DNA of 64,000 bases from Parvularcula maris. Its GTDB lineage: Bacteria; Pseudomonadota; Alphaproteobacteria; Caulobacterales; Parvularculaceae. Position 1 is the stretch's first letter. Every line of letters begins with the position of its first letter. The stretch spans positions 1-64,000 of the forward strand of contig NZ_JANIBC010000003.1 in NCBI RefSeq assembly GCF_024505085.1, given 5' to 3'. Below, piece by piece: positions 17,365 to 26,438 of the stretch. A program made the position numbers and the translations under genes. The notes under the pieces are model-generated. The model did no database searches. It saw only the letters and a list, made by a program, of their open reading frames with translations, and was not told the DNA's origin.

Positions 17365-17484
17365 CGTCATCCCGGCCGTAGTCCGTAAGGACGGAGAGCC
17401 GGGACCCATGGACGGTACGGATCATACCTTGCGGGACTTAGGTCCATGGGTCCCGGATAAGCTTGCAGCTTTCCGGGATGACGG
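17365..17484. repeat. Nested palindromic element
   Basis: Outer arms CGTCATCCCGG (17365-17375) and CCGGGATGACG (17473-17483) enclose inner arms GGGACCCATGGAC (17401-17413) and GTCCATGGGTCCC (17442-17454). It combines the palindrome types seen singly at 15398-15435 and 14835-14866, so it looks like a composite REP-like element. Confidence 0.75.
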
Positions 17485-17501
17485 TGAAAGCAAACAGCGA
17501 A

Positions 17502-17523
17502 AAGGCGGCCCGAGAGCCGCCTT
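17502..17523. terminator. Hairpin terminator between convergent genes
   Basis: Stem AAGGCGGC/GCCGCCTT with a 6-base loop between the DUF2237 gene and the convergent GlsB-like gene. The T-run is short, so efficiency is uncertain. Confidence 0.65.
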
Positions 17524-17547
17524 CTGCCGTGCGATCGGAATGGATCG

Positions 17548-17805
17548 TTAGTGGGTGCGGGTGGCGCCGCGACCTTTGATCAGCCTAGCGACGAAGATCA
17601 GCAAGCAGGCGCCGATAATACCGGCGATCAGATAGCCGACGATCCCGCCGATGGCGATACCGGCCGCAGCCATGATCAGGTTGGCGACAAAGGCACCGAC
17701 GATGCCGAGAACGATGTTCATGAGAAGGCCCATGTTCGACTTCATGAGTTTCTCAGCGATCCAGCCTGCGAGACCGCCAACGATGATAGCAACAATCCAG
17801 TTCAT
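17548..17805 (-). CDS. GlsB/YeaQ/YmgE family stress-response membrane protein
   Basis: 85 residues, nearly all hydrophobic, with the Gly-rich pattern of the transglycosylase-associated/YeaQ family: VGGLAGWIAEKLMKS, then NIVLGIVGAFVANLI and GGIVGYLIAGIIGACLLIFV. Three inner-membrane helices are predicted. Family members are induced by general stress; no enzymatic role is established. The start MNWIVAII follows AAGGGA. It is monocistronic. Confidence 0.9.
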   Translation of the reverse strand: MNWIVAIIVGGLAGWIAEKLMKSNMGLLMNIVLGIVGAFVANLIMAAAGIAIGGIVGYLIAGIIGACLLIFVARLIKGRGATRTH

Positions 17806-17910
17806 GGTAGTTCCCTTCAAGCGCTGCCCAGGCACACCCCAGGCGCTTCGAGGGAACTAACGGGCAAGAAAGTGCGACGTTCGCGCGTTCACAGTAAAGT
17901 TCCCTTTGAT

Positions 17911-18369
17911 TCAAGTCTTGCGTGTGACCAGGAGCTGGTTGCCGTCGCTCCCGGCCACTTCCAGGCGCTCTCCCGGTGCAGCGGTGCCCTCTTCGGTGAG
18001 CCTGGCGGACCAGTCGGTGTCGCCGAGGCGCACCCGGCCCACGCCCCCTTCGAAGGCGGTGAGCGCGACGGCGGTCTGCCCCTTACGGCTGGCTGGCGAG
18101 TTGAAGGCGCGACCGTCCTGCGGTGCGGCGCTGCTCTTCAGACCCAAGGCTCTCGCCGCGAGGGTCAGCACCAAGGTCAGCACGGCGAAGAGAAGCCACT
18201 CGGCAGGCCCCGACGGGGTCATCGGCGCCATGGTGGCGAGCCCCGTGAGGCCTGCCCCCGCCGCGGGCCAGAGGAGAACGAAGGTCCCGGTCATCACTTC
18301 CAGCGTCAGCAGGATACCGGCGAGGGCGATCCAGGCCCAGAAGGGCGGGTCGAGAAGGAACTCTAGCAT
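17911..18369 (-). CDS. NfeD-like membrane protein
   Basis: 152 residues. The N-terminal half has two or three helices (FWAWIALAGILLTLEVMTG and EWLLFAVLTLVLTLAARAL), the C-terminal half (from about residue 90) is the small beta-barrel OB-like domain with GGVGRVRLGDTDWSARL and GERLEVAGSDGNQLLV. NfeD-like proteins associate with SPFH/stomatin proteins, and here the SPFH gene ends three bases upstream, consistent with an operon and a membrane complex. Confidence 0.9.
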   Translation of the reverse strand: MLEFLLDPPFWAWIALAGILLTLEVMTGTFVLLWPAAGAGLTGLATMAPMTPSGPAEWLLFAVLTLVLTLAARALGLKSSAAPQDGRAFNSPASRKGQTAVALTAFEGGVGRVRLGDTDWSARLTEEGTAAPGERLEVAGSDGNQLLVTRKT

Positions 18370-18372
18370 GGC

Positions 18373-19299
18373 CTACTCCGCCTCCTTCTTGCCCTTCTGG
18401 TCGGCCAGGAACGTGCCGATGCCGCCTACAGTTTTAGCGATGCTCGTCAGCTCGGTGGGCAGCAGCACGAACTTCTGGTTCGGTGCCTTGGCGAGCTGCT
18501 CGAAGGCTTTGATGTAGTCCTGGGCGATGAAGTAGTTGATGGCGCCGGTGTCGCCCTTGCCGATGGCTTCGGAGACCATGCGCGTGGCTTCCGCCTCGGC
18601 TTGCGCCTCGCGCTCGCGGGCTTCGGCGTCGGCGAAGGCGGCCTGCTTGCGGCCCTCCGCCTCCAGGATGGCGGACTGCTTCTCGCCTTCCGCGCGTAGG
18701 ATGGCGGCCTGACGCTCACCGTCGGCCTGCAGCACCTCCGCGCGTTTCTCGCGCTCGGCTTTCATCTGGCGGGCCATGGCCTGGGTGATGTCGGCGGGGG
18801 GCGTGAGGTCCTTGATCTCGACGCGCGTGACCTTGACGCCCCAGGGGTTGGTGGCGGCGTCAATCACCATGAGGAGCCGCGAGTTGATCTCGTCGCGGTT
18901 GGAGAGCACCTCGTCGAGCTCGAGATTGCCGATCACCGAGCGGATGTTCGTCATCGCCAGGTTGACGATCGCCATATTGAGGTTCGACACCTCGTAGGCG
19001 GCCTTGGGCGCATCCATGATCTGGATGAAGGCGATGGCGTCGGCGGTCACCATGGCGTTGTCGCGGGTGATGACCTCCTGGCCGGGGACATCCACCACCT
19101 GCTCCATCATGTTCAGCTTACGGCCGACCCGCTGAATGAAGGGGACGAGGATGTGCAGGCCCGACTGAAGCGTCTTGGTGTAGCGGCCGAAATTCTCGAC
19201 GGTGTAGTTGTAGCCCTGCGGCACGATGATGATGACCGACCTGACCACGAGCACGGCCAGGACCACGAGAACGGCGACGGCGATGTATGACAGCTCCAA
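18373..19299 (-). CDS. SPFH/Band 7 (stomatin/paraslipin-like, QmcA-type)
   Basis: 308 residues: one N-terminal membrane helix (YIAVAVLVVLAVLVVRSVII), the Band 7 domain from VPQGYNYTVENFGRYTKTL through DEVLSNRDEINSRL, and an Ala/Glu-rich coiled-coil (residues about 185-245, repeating ILRAEGEKQSAILEAEGRKQ) for oligomerisation. Such proteins build membrane microdomain scaffolds and influence protease activity. The start codon is TTG, positioned after AAGGAG. It lies between an endonuclease-like gene and its NfeD partner on the same strand. Confidence 0.93.
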   Translation of the reverse strand: MELSYIAVAVLVVLAVLVVRSVIIIVPQGYNYTVENFGRYTKTLQSGLHILVPFIQRVGRKLNMMEQVVDVPGQEVITRDNAMVTADAIAFIQIMDAPKAAYEVSNLNMAIVNLAMTNIRSVIGNLELDEVLSNRDEINSRLLMVIDAATNPWGVKVTRVEIKDLTPPADITQAMARQMKAEREKRAEVLQADGERQAAILRAEGEKQSAILEAEGRKQAAFADAEAREREAQAEAEATRMVSEAIGKGDTGAINYFIAQDYIKAFEQLAKAPNQKFVLLPTELTSIAKTVGGIGTFLADQKGKKEAE

Positions 19300-19314
19300 A
19301 CGGGCGCTCCTTCT

Positions 19315-20226
19315 TCAGCTTTCCATTCTGTTATGTAGGGGCTCGGAGGACCGGTTTGAAGAGGCGGCAGCGCCGATCCTGACGAGGACCGGGCGGTGAT
19401 CGGAACCGAGCCAGGGGCCTAGCTCCGCGGAAACCGGAACCTCGCCGCGCACCCATACATGGTCGATGGGCAGACCGATGAGGGGGAGAGGGCAGGCCCA
19501 GGTGGCCTGCCTGCCCGTGGGAACCCGGCGGAATCCACGCTGGCTGAGCTGGCGCGTATCCTTCGACCACGGAACGAGGTTGAGGTCGCCTAGGAGCACG
19601 GTGGTGGGACGCGCGATCTGAGCTGCGAAGCGTAGATCCTCCCGGCGCCTAGCCGTGCCCGCGGGCAGGAAAGGCGCGACGGTGTGAACGGACTGGATGT
19701 GAACGACCTCCTCTTCCGCCGACAGGATGATCTGTTTGCGGCCGTTCGTATCCAGCGCGCGGCAGGTGAAGCCCGTCGACCTCACATAGGCCCTGACGCG
19801 GTTGGGCATGCAGCCTTCTTCCGGGCCAAGCTCCAACCATCCGATGGGAGCAGCCAGGGTTCCGTCGGCGTTCTCTGCAGTAACGAGAATGTCCGCCTGC
19901 TGCTTTTTTGCCCAGCCAGCGACACGGTCCAGCACGGCCTGCCGGTTGAGGAGGTTCATGTGAACCACCGTGAGCTGCGGATCGGCGAGGGGGGCGGGCG
20001 CGGCGCGGTAGTGCCTGCCGACACTGATAAGGGCGAGAGCCGCAACGGCGATGGCGGCTGCGCCGGAAGCGAAGCGGTGCTCAAGGATGAGGAGCCCGCC
20101 GGTGATGAGGAGGGCGAAGGCGAGCTGGGGGCGGAGGGAGAGGAGGAGCTCGGGAAGCTGAGCGGGGCTGAACAGCGCACCGGTAAGGAGAGCAAGGGTG
20201 AGGAGGGCGGCTGCGGTGAGAAGCAT
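19315..20226 (-). CDS. Membrane-anchored endonuclease/exonuclease/phosphatase-fold protein
   Basis: 303 residues. Two to three N-terminal helices (residues about 1-70) anchor an EEP-fold domain from about 85 onward. Fold signatures are VVHMNLLN, the metal Glu in VTAENADG, GDLNLVPWS, PIDHVWV and GSDHRPVLV (catalytic His). The domain would sit outside the cytoplasmic membrane; it could be a nuclease or lipid/sugar phosphatase. It is the first gene of the operon with SPFH and NfeD, 15 bases upstream of SPFH. Confidence 0.85.
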   Translation of the reverse strand: MLLTAAALLTLALLTGALFSPAQLPELLLSLRPQLAFALLITGGLLILEHRFASGAAAIAVAALALISVGRHYRAAPAPLADPQLTVVHMNLLNRQAVLDRVAGWAKKQQADILVTAENADGTLAAPIGWLELGPEEGCMPNRVRAYVRSTGFTCRALDTNGRKQIILSAEEEVVHIQSVHTVAPFLPAGTARRREDLRFAAQIARPTTVLLGDLNLVPWSKDTRQLSQRGFRRVPTGRQATWACPLPLIGLPIDHVWVRGEVPVSAELGPWLGSDHRPVLVRIGAAASSNRSSEPLHNRMES

Positions 20227-20283
20227 GGGTTTGCCTATAGCGGCTTGGGGCGTTTGGGGGAGTGGCGCTTGCAGCTAGCGCCT

Positions 20284-20427
20284 CCCTCTCCCGTTTACGG
20301 GAGAGGGACCGAGGGTGAGGGGGTTCTGAGCGAATTTCTCAAAAGAGCGAAGCGGCACGGCTTCGCCGAGGCCCTCACCTAAAGTCTGCTACCGCAGCCT
20401 TTGACCTCTCCCGTAAACGGGAGAGGT
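20284..20427. repeat. Composite intergenic repeat with two CCTCTCCC hairpins, copy A
   Basis: Hairpin CCCTCTCCCGT/ACGGGAGAGGG at 20284-20307 and hairpin ACCTCTCCCGT/ACGGGAGAGGT at 20404-20427, linked by about 95 bases ending in GCCCTCACC...GCAGCCTTTGACCTCTCCC. The 39334-39465 region has the same two-hairpin plan and a similar linker end. It fills the gap between the endonuclease-like gene and pnp. Confidence 0.78.
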
Positions 20428-20462
20428 AGAGCTTGGCGCCTCTAAGCCCCCACACAACGAAA

Positions 20463-20492
20463 AAGGGCACCCGGCGAACCGGATGCCCCTTA
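20463..20492 (-). terminator. Intrinsic terminator of pnp
   Basis: Strong hairpin AAGGGCACCCGG/CCGGATGCCCCTT with a CGAA tetraloop and one mismatch, 25 bases beyond the pnp stop. On the minus strand it is followed by TTTTT. Confidence 0.88.
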
Positions 20493-20516
20493 TTCGTTCC
20501 GTAAGAAGAGAAAGCC

Positions 20517-22634
20517 TTACTCGCCTTTCTCGATCTCCTTGCCGGTCTCCTGGTCGACGACCTTCATGGAGAGCTTGGTCTTGCCGCGGTCGTCGAAGCC
20601 GAGGAGCTTGACCCAGACGCTGTCGCCTTCCTTGACGACATCGGTGGTCTTCTCGACGCGGTTCTCCGCAAGCTGAGAGATGTGAACGAGGCCGTCGCGG
20701 GCGCCGAAGAAGTTGACGAAGGCGCCGAAGTCCATCGTCTTGACGACCTTGCCCTGGTAGATCTCGCCGACTTCCGGTTCGTCCGTGATCGACTTGATCC
20801 ATTTGACGGCGGCGTCGATCTGCGACTTGTCGGAGGAGGCGATCTTGATCACGCCCTCGTCGTCGATGTTCACCTTGGCGCCGGTGGTGTCCACGATCTC
20901 GCGGATGACCTTGCCGCCGGAGCCGATCACTTCACGGATCTTCTCTTTAGGGATGGTCATGGTCTCGATGCGCGGGGCGAACTCGCCAAGGTCGTCACGC
21001 GACTCGCCGAGGGCCTTGTTCATCTCGCCGAGGATGTGCATCCGGCCGTCCTTCGCCTGGGCGAGGGCGGTCTTCATGATGTCCTCGGTGATGCCTGCGA
21101 CCTTGATATCCATCTGAAGGCTGGTGACGCCTTCGGAGGTGCCGGCCACCTTGAAGTCCATATCGCCGAGATGGTCCTCGTCACCCAGAATATCCGAGAG
21201 CACGGCGTGCTTGTCGCCTTCGAGGATCAGACCCATGGCGATACCGGCGACGGCGCGCTTGAGCGGGACGCCCGCGTCCATCATGGCGAGCGAGGAGCCG
21301 CACACTGTGGCCATCGAGGACGAGCCGTTCGACTCGGTGATCTCCGAGACGAGGCGGATCACGTAGGGGAACTCCTCAGCGCTCGGAAGAACCGCGCGGA
21401 CGGCGCGCCATGCCAGCTTGCCGTGGCCGATCTCGCGGCGGCCCGGAGAGCCCATGCGGCCCGTCTCACCGACGGAGTAGGGCGGGAAGTTGTAGTGGAG
21501 AAGGAAGTTCTCTTTATACGTTCCTTCCAGGGCGTCGATGAACTGCTCGTCGTCCGAGGTGCCGAGGGTGGCGACCACGATGGCCTGGGTCTCACCGCGG
21601 GTGAAGAGGGCCGAGCCGTGGGTCCTGGGCAGGATGCCGACTTCGCCAAGGATCGGGCGGATGTCGGTGGTGGTGCGCCCGTCGATACGGCCGCCGGTCT
21701 CGATCACCTGGCCGCGGACGATCTCGCTCTCGAGCTCCTTCAGCAGCGAGCCGACGATCTGGCCGTCGAGGGGGTCGGAGGCGTTCTCGCCGGTGAGCTG
21801 CTCCTTCGCCGAGGATTTAACCTCGCCCAGTTTGGCGACGCGCTGAACCTTGTCGGTAAGCTGATAAGCTTCGCGCAGGCCGCTCTCGGCGGCTTCGCGG
21901 ACGCGGGGCATGACGTCGGAGTGGTCCGGGGGCTGGTAGTCCCAGGGCTCCTTGGCGCACTCCTCGGCAAAACCGATGATGAGGTCGATGACCTCGCGGG
22001 AGGCCTTGTGGCCCTCCATCACGGCGCCGAGCATGATGTCCTCGGAGAGCTCTTTGGCTTCCGATTCCACCATCATGACGGCGTCTTGCGTGCCGGCCAT
22101 GACGAGGTCGAGCTGGGTGTCCTCCATATCGGGGATCGGCGGGTTCACGATGTAGCCGCCGTCTTTATAGGCGACGCGGGCGGCGCCGATCGGACCCATG
22201 AAGGGGATGCCGGAGATGGTCAGCGCCGCGGAGGCTGCGACCATGGCCACGACATCGGGGTCGTTCTCGAGGTCATGGGTCATCACGGTGAGGACGACCT
22301 GGACCTCGTTCTTGAAGCCGGGGGCGAAGAGGGGGCGGATCGGGCGGTCGATGAGACGGCTGGTCAGCGTCTCTTTCTCGGAAGGACGGCCCTCTCGCTT
22401 GAAGAAGCCGCCGGGGATGCGGCCCGCGGCGTAGGCCTTCTCCTGGTAGTTGACCGTGAGGGGGAAGAAGTCCTGGCCGGGCTTCGCCTCGCGCTGACCG
22501 ACAACGGTCGCAAGGACCGTGGTTTCGCCATAGGTGGCCAGCACGGCGCCGTCAGCCTGGCGGGCGATGCGCCCCGTCTCCAGGGTCAGCTCGCGGCCGG
22601 CCCAGGTCATGGTTTTCTTGGTGATTTGGAACAT
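20517..22634 (-). CDS. pnp: Polyribonucleotide nucleotidyltransferase (PNPase)
   Basis: 705 residues, standard PNPase. Two RNase PH domains ([18 protein letters not shown] in the first; [15 protein letters not shown] and [19 protein letters not shown] in the second), KH domain with [11 protein letters not shown] near 567 and S1 domain with [20 protein letters not shown] to VHISQL. It degrades RNA 3'-5' by phosphorolysis as a trimer. Usually it directly follows rpsO; here rpsO is upstream on the same strand but a terminator and about 775 bases intervene, so pnp probably has its own promoter. Confidence 0.98.
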   Translation of the reverse strand: MFQITKKTMTWAGRELTLETGRIARQADGAVLATYGETTVLATVVGQREAKPGQDFFPLTVNYQEKAYAAGRIPGGFFKREGRPSEKETLTSRLIDRPIRPLFAPGFKNEVQVVLTVMTHDLENDPDVVAMVAASAALTISGIPFMGPIGAARVAYKDGGYIVNPPIPDMEDTQLDLVMAGTQDAVMMVESEAKELSEDIMLGAVMEGHKASREVIDLIIGFAEECAKEPWDYQPPDHSDVMPRVREAAESGLREAYQLTDKVQRVAKLGEVKSSAKEQLTGENASDPLDGQIVGSLLKELESEIVRGQVIETGGRIDGRTTTDIRPILGEVGILPRTHGSALFTRGETQAIVVATLGTSDDEQFIDALEGTYKENFLLHYNFPPYSVGETGRMGSPGRREIGHGKLAWRAVRAVLPSAEEFPYVIRLVSEITESNGSSSMATVCGSSLAMMDAGVPLKRAVAGIAMGLILEGDKHAVLSDILGDEDHLGDMDFKVAGTSEGVTSLQMDIKVAGITEDIMKTALAQAKDGRMHILGEMNKALGESRDDLGEFAPRIETMTIPKEKIREVIGSGGKVIREIVDTTGAKVNIDDEGVIKIASSDKSQIDAAVKWIKSITDEPEVGEIYQGKVVKTMDFGAFVNFFGARDGLVHISQLAENRVEKTTDVVKEGDSVWVKLLGFDDRGKTKLSMKVVDQETGKEIEKGE

Positions 22635-23355
22635 GTGTCTTCGTTTCTGTTCGCGCCCCCGGCCGGATTGCCTCGGGGCCTTTCAGGATTGTGCTTTCAG
22701 ATGCACTGGCGGCTCATGGCTGCTTCCGGGGGGCTTGGCAACAAGAGCGGGGAGAGAAAGACCAGCGTGAGAAGTACTGATATTGTTAGATAGTTACCCT
22801 ATCTGCGTTGCAACATCACGTTTCGTCACAACTATCACGATAATGTGTAGTGATTTGAAGAAGAAAGCAGAACTTTAGCGCTGCAAAGCTTGCCATCTTG
22901 TTGCACCATTCTAACTGAAAGTTCAAGGACCGGCGCAGGATATCGAACTAGCCGCACCAGCCCTCGAATTCAGTTTCACCGGTGACGACCGGTGATGATG
23001 GTGCCGAGCCTGCCTACACCTCGGTACCGCTCAGGTGTCGATCACGCTGTTCTGCCCGAACTTCGGCGTGGTCGGCACCTGCTACCTTTCTCTGCCCCCT
23101 CTGTTCAAGCATTTGGTTAACGGCGCCGTGCCGTCTCGCGGTTGCTGTAATACTCTTCGGCAACCCTGAATGGGTTGGCCGGATGGAGGTAGAGACGCTC
23201 GGTCTTTCAGGTGGTTGAAAGAGAAGGCTTTTGCGAAAAAAGGCCGAGAGCGAGCGTATTTTTGCACTGCGGCGTTCCACCGCGCCATGGGTTCTCGGGT
23301 TTGAGGGCGCTCCCAGGCGGCAGTACATCTCGCTCTTCGAACGAAGGCGCATAGC
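22635..23355. other. Long rpsO-pnp gap with an AT-rich segment
   Basis: No convincing gene is visible. Bases about 22780-22930 are markedly richer in A and T than the surroundings, as expected for promoter or leader DNA of pnp. A small hairpin CACCGG/CCGGTG occurs near 22977-22994. Short open frames on both strands around 23010-23370 are Arg/Ser/Pro-rich without family resemblance and without good ribosome binding sites. Confidence 0.4.
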
Positions 23356-23385
23356 AAAACGCCCGCTCGTCACCGAGCGGGCGTT
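23356..23385 (-). terminator. Intrinsic terminator of rpsO
   Basis: Perfect 12-base stem AACGCCCGCTCG/CGAGCGGGCGTT with a short loop, followed by TTTT on the minus strand, 24 bases past the rpsO stop. Confidence 0.92.
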
Positions 23386-23409
23386 AGCAACTGATGTACC
23401 CAGAGCAGA

Positions 23410-23679
23410 CTAGCGGCGCAGGCCGAGGCGGCTGATCAGGCCCTGATAGCGCTCTTCGTCCTTGCCCTTGACGTAGTCGAGGAGCTTCCGGCGGTGGCTC
23501 ACCATCTTGAGGAGGCCGCGGCGGGAGTGGTTGTCCTTCTTGTGCTCCTTGAAGTGCTCGGTAAGGTTGTTGATCCGCTCGGTGAGGATCGCGACCTGCA
23601 CTTCGGGGGAGCCGGTGTCGCCGTCCTTGACGGCGTATTCCTTGAGCAGCGTTTCTTTACGCTCTGCCGTGATCGACAT
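23410..23679 (-). CDS. rpsO: 30S ribosomal protein S15
   Basis: 89 residues, the exact usual S15 length, with [48 protein letters not shown] and the C-terminal [12 protein letters not shown]. It binds 16S rRNA in the central domain of the small subunit. The start MSITAERK is chosen because GGAGAA lies seven bases upstream; an earlier ATG at 23694 overlaps that site. A terminator follows directly. Confidence 0.98.
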   Translation of the reverse strand: MSITAERKETLLKEYAVKDGDTGSPEVQVAILTERINNLTEHFKEHKKDNHSRRGLLKMVSHRRKLLDYVKGKDEERYQGLISRLGLRR

Positions 23680-23820
23680 CTCGTTCTTCTCCATGCGCCA
23701 TGTCGGTTGCCTCCAGCCAGGGCGCCGTCCAGCCGGAAGAAGCGCCGGTAGCGCAAGGGCCGACTTCTGACAAGGATAAAGGCTCGGCTCCTAGTGGCCG
23801 GGCCTTCGATCGAACGAGCT

Positions 23821-26169
23821 TTAGAACTCAATCGTCGCCTGGAAGCCGAACACCCGGCCTCGCTGTAGCGGGGAGAGGGTGCCGAAGGCGGGCTGGTTGT
23901 CGAAGGGGTCGTTGAAGAGGTTCGAGTTCGGGCCTGCGACGCCGCCATTGCCCAGATTGTCGGTATCCGGCGTACCGTTCACGCCGGGCACCCCGCCGAA
24001 GGGGATCTGGGTGTCGCCCCCGGCCTGGACCTCGTCGAGGAGGTTCTCACCGAAGAAGGAGAGCGAGAGCCCCTCCACCGGCGTCTGCCAGGTGAGGTTG
24101 ACCTCGAGCATGTCGGCCTCCTGGATGAAGCCGAAATTGTTGTCGGTGAAGGCGAACCGGTCGCGGTGCTGGAAGGCGACACGGCTCGTCAGACTGCCGC
24201 GATCGCCCAGCGGCAGGTCCCAGATCACGCTCGCGCCGTAGGTGAGCTCGGGCACGCGGGGAATGGCGAGGTTCTCGTCTTCGCCGTCGAGAACACCGTC
24301 GGACGAGATGTCGAAGCGCACGTCTTCGTAGTCGGCGTTGATGTAGCCAAGATTGCCCAGCACCAAGAATGTCTCCGTCAGGGCGTAGCGCGCTTCGAGT
24401 TCGACGCCGAAGATGTTCGCATCGGCGGTGTTCGCGATGAGCTGACTGACCCCCGCACCGGGGTCGGAGAGGTTCACCTCGCGCTGAAGGTCCTGGATGC
24501 TGGTGTAGAAGAGGGCACCGTTGAGCTGACCGCGCCCGTCGGGGGTCTGCACCTTGGCGCCGAGCTCGAAGCTGTCCACCTGCTCCTCGTCGGTTGCGAT
24601 CTCGCCCTGCTCGATGACGAGATCGAGGAAGTTGGGGATGTCCGTGATGCGGAAGTTGTAGCCGCCCGAGCGGAAGGCACGGGTCCAGTGGCCGTAGACC
24701 TGTGCGTCGTCGCGCGGGGTGAACTGGAAGCCCACTTTGGGGGACAGGTTCTGCCAGGCGTCGTCGTCCTCGAAACCGGTGGAGAGGATGTCATTGGTTG
24801 GGCAGGTGCCGTCGAGGATGTCGCAACCCGGCACGCGCGGAATGACATAGGCGATCCCCACATCCTTCTCCTCATAGCTGAAGCGCAGCCCGCCGGTCAG
24901 GGTCAGCTTGTCGGTGAGGGCGTAGTCGAGCTGGGTGAAGACGCCGTAGACGTCCTGATCCTGGCTGCCGCCGCCGGTGAAGGTGATCGGCGTGACGCCG
25001 GGCAGGAAACGGTCCTCGTTCACCGCGATGTCCTGGTGGAAGTAGAAGAAGCCGGCCTTGACGTCGAGACTGCCGAAGGTGCCCGCGTAGCGCAGCTCGT
25101 TGGAGATCTGCTCCTGCTCGGTCTGGGTGGGGGAGTGGAAGATGAAGACCGGCAGACCGTCGATATCGCCGAGCGTCCGCTGGTCGAAGCTGCGATAGCC
25201 GGTGATGTTGGTGATGGTGCCGAAGTTCAGCTCCCAGTCCGTCCGCAGGGAGAAGGTCCGTGCGTCGATGTCGACGAAGCCGACCTCGTCGAAGGACACA
25301 TCAAAGGTGTCGCGCTCGAAGACGCCGCGGTTCTGGGTGACCGGGCCGTCGGAGCGGGTGGAGAAGTTCTCCGCCTTGCCAAGGAAGGTAAGGTTGTCCG
25401 TCGCCATCCACTCGAGTGCCCCGCGGATGATCTCGGTGCGGGCGGCGCCGACATTGCCGCCATCGAATTGGTTCTCGAAATAGCCGTTGTCGTCGTTGTA
25501 GTAGGCGGAGAACTTGCCGTTCAGCCTGCCCTCGACGATCGGGCCGGAGACCGTGCCCATGAAGTACTGGTTGAGCCCGCCGCGGTCGTCGCCGCCGGGG
25601 ATCTCGGCGATGTAGCTGGCCTTGGCCCGGAACTCGTCGGTGGGGTTGCCGGTGTTGATGAGGACCGCGCCGCCAGTGGTGTTCCGCCCAAAGAGGATGC
25701 CCTGCGGGCCGCGCAGCACCTCGACGCTCTCCAGGTCGAAGATGTCGAAGACGACGCCCGAGTTGATGCCGAGATAGACGCCGTCGACGAAGACGCCCAC
25801 CGCCGGGTCGATCGAGCCGATCGAGCTGTTCACCCCGAGCCCACGGATGGAGAAGTTCGCCTGGCCCCGCGCCGTGCCGATATCGTCGAGGGAGACGTTG
25901 GGCATGGAGAAGCTGAGATCGTCCAGGGCACGGACGTTCAGCGCGTCCAGGGTGCGGTCGTTGAAGGCGGTGACGGCCACGGGCACGTCCTGCACGTCCT
26001 CGGGGTCCGCGCTCTTGGTGGCGGTGACGGTGATGACGTCGGTCAGGTCCGCCACGGCGCCGCGCGGGCGCGGTTCATCTTCCTGGGCGAGGGCGGCGGC
26101 GGGGGCGGCGAGGGCCAGGAGAGACAGTCCCGTCAGAAGGCGGGTCGCGGGGCGCGTGTTCGAGTACAT
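23821..26169 (-). CDS. TonB-dependent outer-membrane receptor
   Basis: 782 residues. Signal peptide LLTGLSLLALAAPAAALA, then a TonB-box-like ADLTDVITVTATKS, plug domain (VPVAVTAFNDRTLDALNVRALDDL, SIRGLGVNSSIG, VEVLRGPQGILFGRNTTGGAV) and a 22-strand-type barrel ending in the terminal Phe of FGFQATIEF. It belongs to the large branch of proteobacterial receptors with VPVAVTAF/RGLG plugs, often used for complex organic nutrients; the ligand is unknown. The start MYSNTRPA follows GGAAGGA. No transport genes adjoin it. Confidence 0.93.
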   Translation of the reverse strand: MYSNTRPATRLLTGLSLLALAAPAAALAQEDEPRPRGAVADLTDVITVTATKSADPEDVQDVPVAVTAFNDRTLDALNVRALDDLSFSMPNVSLDDIGTARGQANFSIRGLGVNSSIGSIDPAVGVFVDGVYLGINSGVVFDIFDLESVEVLRGPQGILFGRNTTGGAVLINTGNPTDEFRAKASYIAEIPGGDDRGGLNQYFMGTVSGPIVEGRLNGKFSAYYNDDNGYFENQFDGGNVGAARTEIIRGALEWMATDNLTFLGKAENFSTRSDGPVTQNRGVFERDTFDVSFDEVGFVDIDARTFSLRTDWELNFGTITNITGYRSFDQRTLGDIDGLPVFIFHSPTQTEQEQISNELRYAGTFGSLDVKAGFFYFHQDIAVNEDRFLPGVTPITFTGGGSQDQDVYGVFTQLDYALTDKLTLTGGLRFSYEEKDVGIAYVIPRVPGCDILDGTCPTNDILSTGFEDDDAWQNLSPKVGFQFTPRDDAQVYGHWTRAFRSGGYNFRITDIPNFLDLVIEQGEIATDEEQVDSFELGAKVQTPDGRGQLNGALFYTSIQDLQREVNLSDPGAGVSQLIANTADANIFGVELEARYALTETFLVLGNLGYINADYEDVRFDISSDGVLDGEDENLAIPRVPELTYGASVIWDLPLGDRGSLTSRVAFQHRDRFAFTDNNFGFIQEADMLEVNLTWQTPVEGLSLSFFGENLLDEVQAGGDTQIPFGGVPGVNGTPDTDNLGNGGVAGPNSNLFNDPFDNQPAFGTLSPLQRGRVFGFQATIEF

Positions 26170-26398
26170 GGGTGTTCCTTCCCTCTTAAGCGTAGAGCGC
26201 GAAAGTGATGCGCGGCTGAACCAGCCATCGCCGGCGTTACCCGCCCTGATTGGGGCGTTCGTCATCAGTGTCTCGCCGATATGGCGTGCTCCTCTACCGC
26301 CGCAGTGTCACATGCTGCCAATGCACCCCGACTGTTGCCGTTCGGGCACAGTCATGCCGGACTCTTCGCACGGAAAGGTTGAGCTGGGACAGGAAGCG

Positions 26399-26415
26399 TT
26401 AAGCCTCTAGCAACC
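26399..26415 (+). promoter_or_regulatory. CtrA-like site upstream of motA
   Basis: TTAA-N7-GCAACC, 24 bases before the motA start. It resembles the CtrA consensus TTAA-N7-TTAAC in one perfect half and one degenerate half. The same arrangement recurs before flgB, flgE and motB. Confidence 0.45.
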
Positions 26416-26438
26416 ATCGGGGGCGTAAGGCTCGACCC

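Noticed and set aside
20682-22793. 703-residue open frame antisense to pnp
   Set aside because: pnp domains (RNase PH, KH, S1) are complete on the minus strand; the plus-strand frame is a shadow.
23014-23373. Possible 119-residue gene between rpsO and pnp
   Set aside because: Arg/Ser/His-rich, no ribosome binding site, no homologous pattern and it overlaps the rpsO terminator.
24166-26208. 680-residue open frame antisense to the TonB-dependent receptor
   Set aside because: Runs of Val/Glu/Asp/Gly without domain; receptor is clear on the minus strand.
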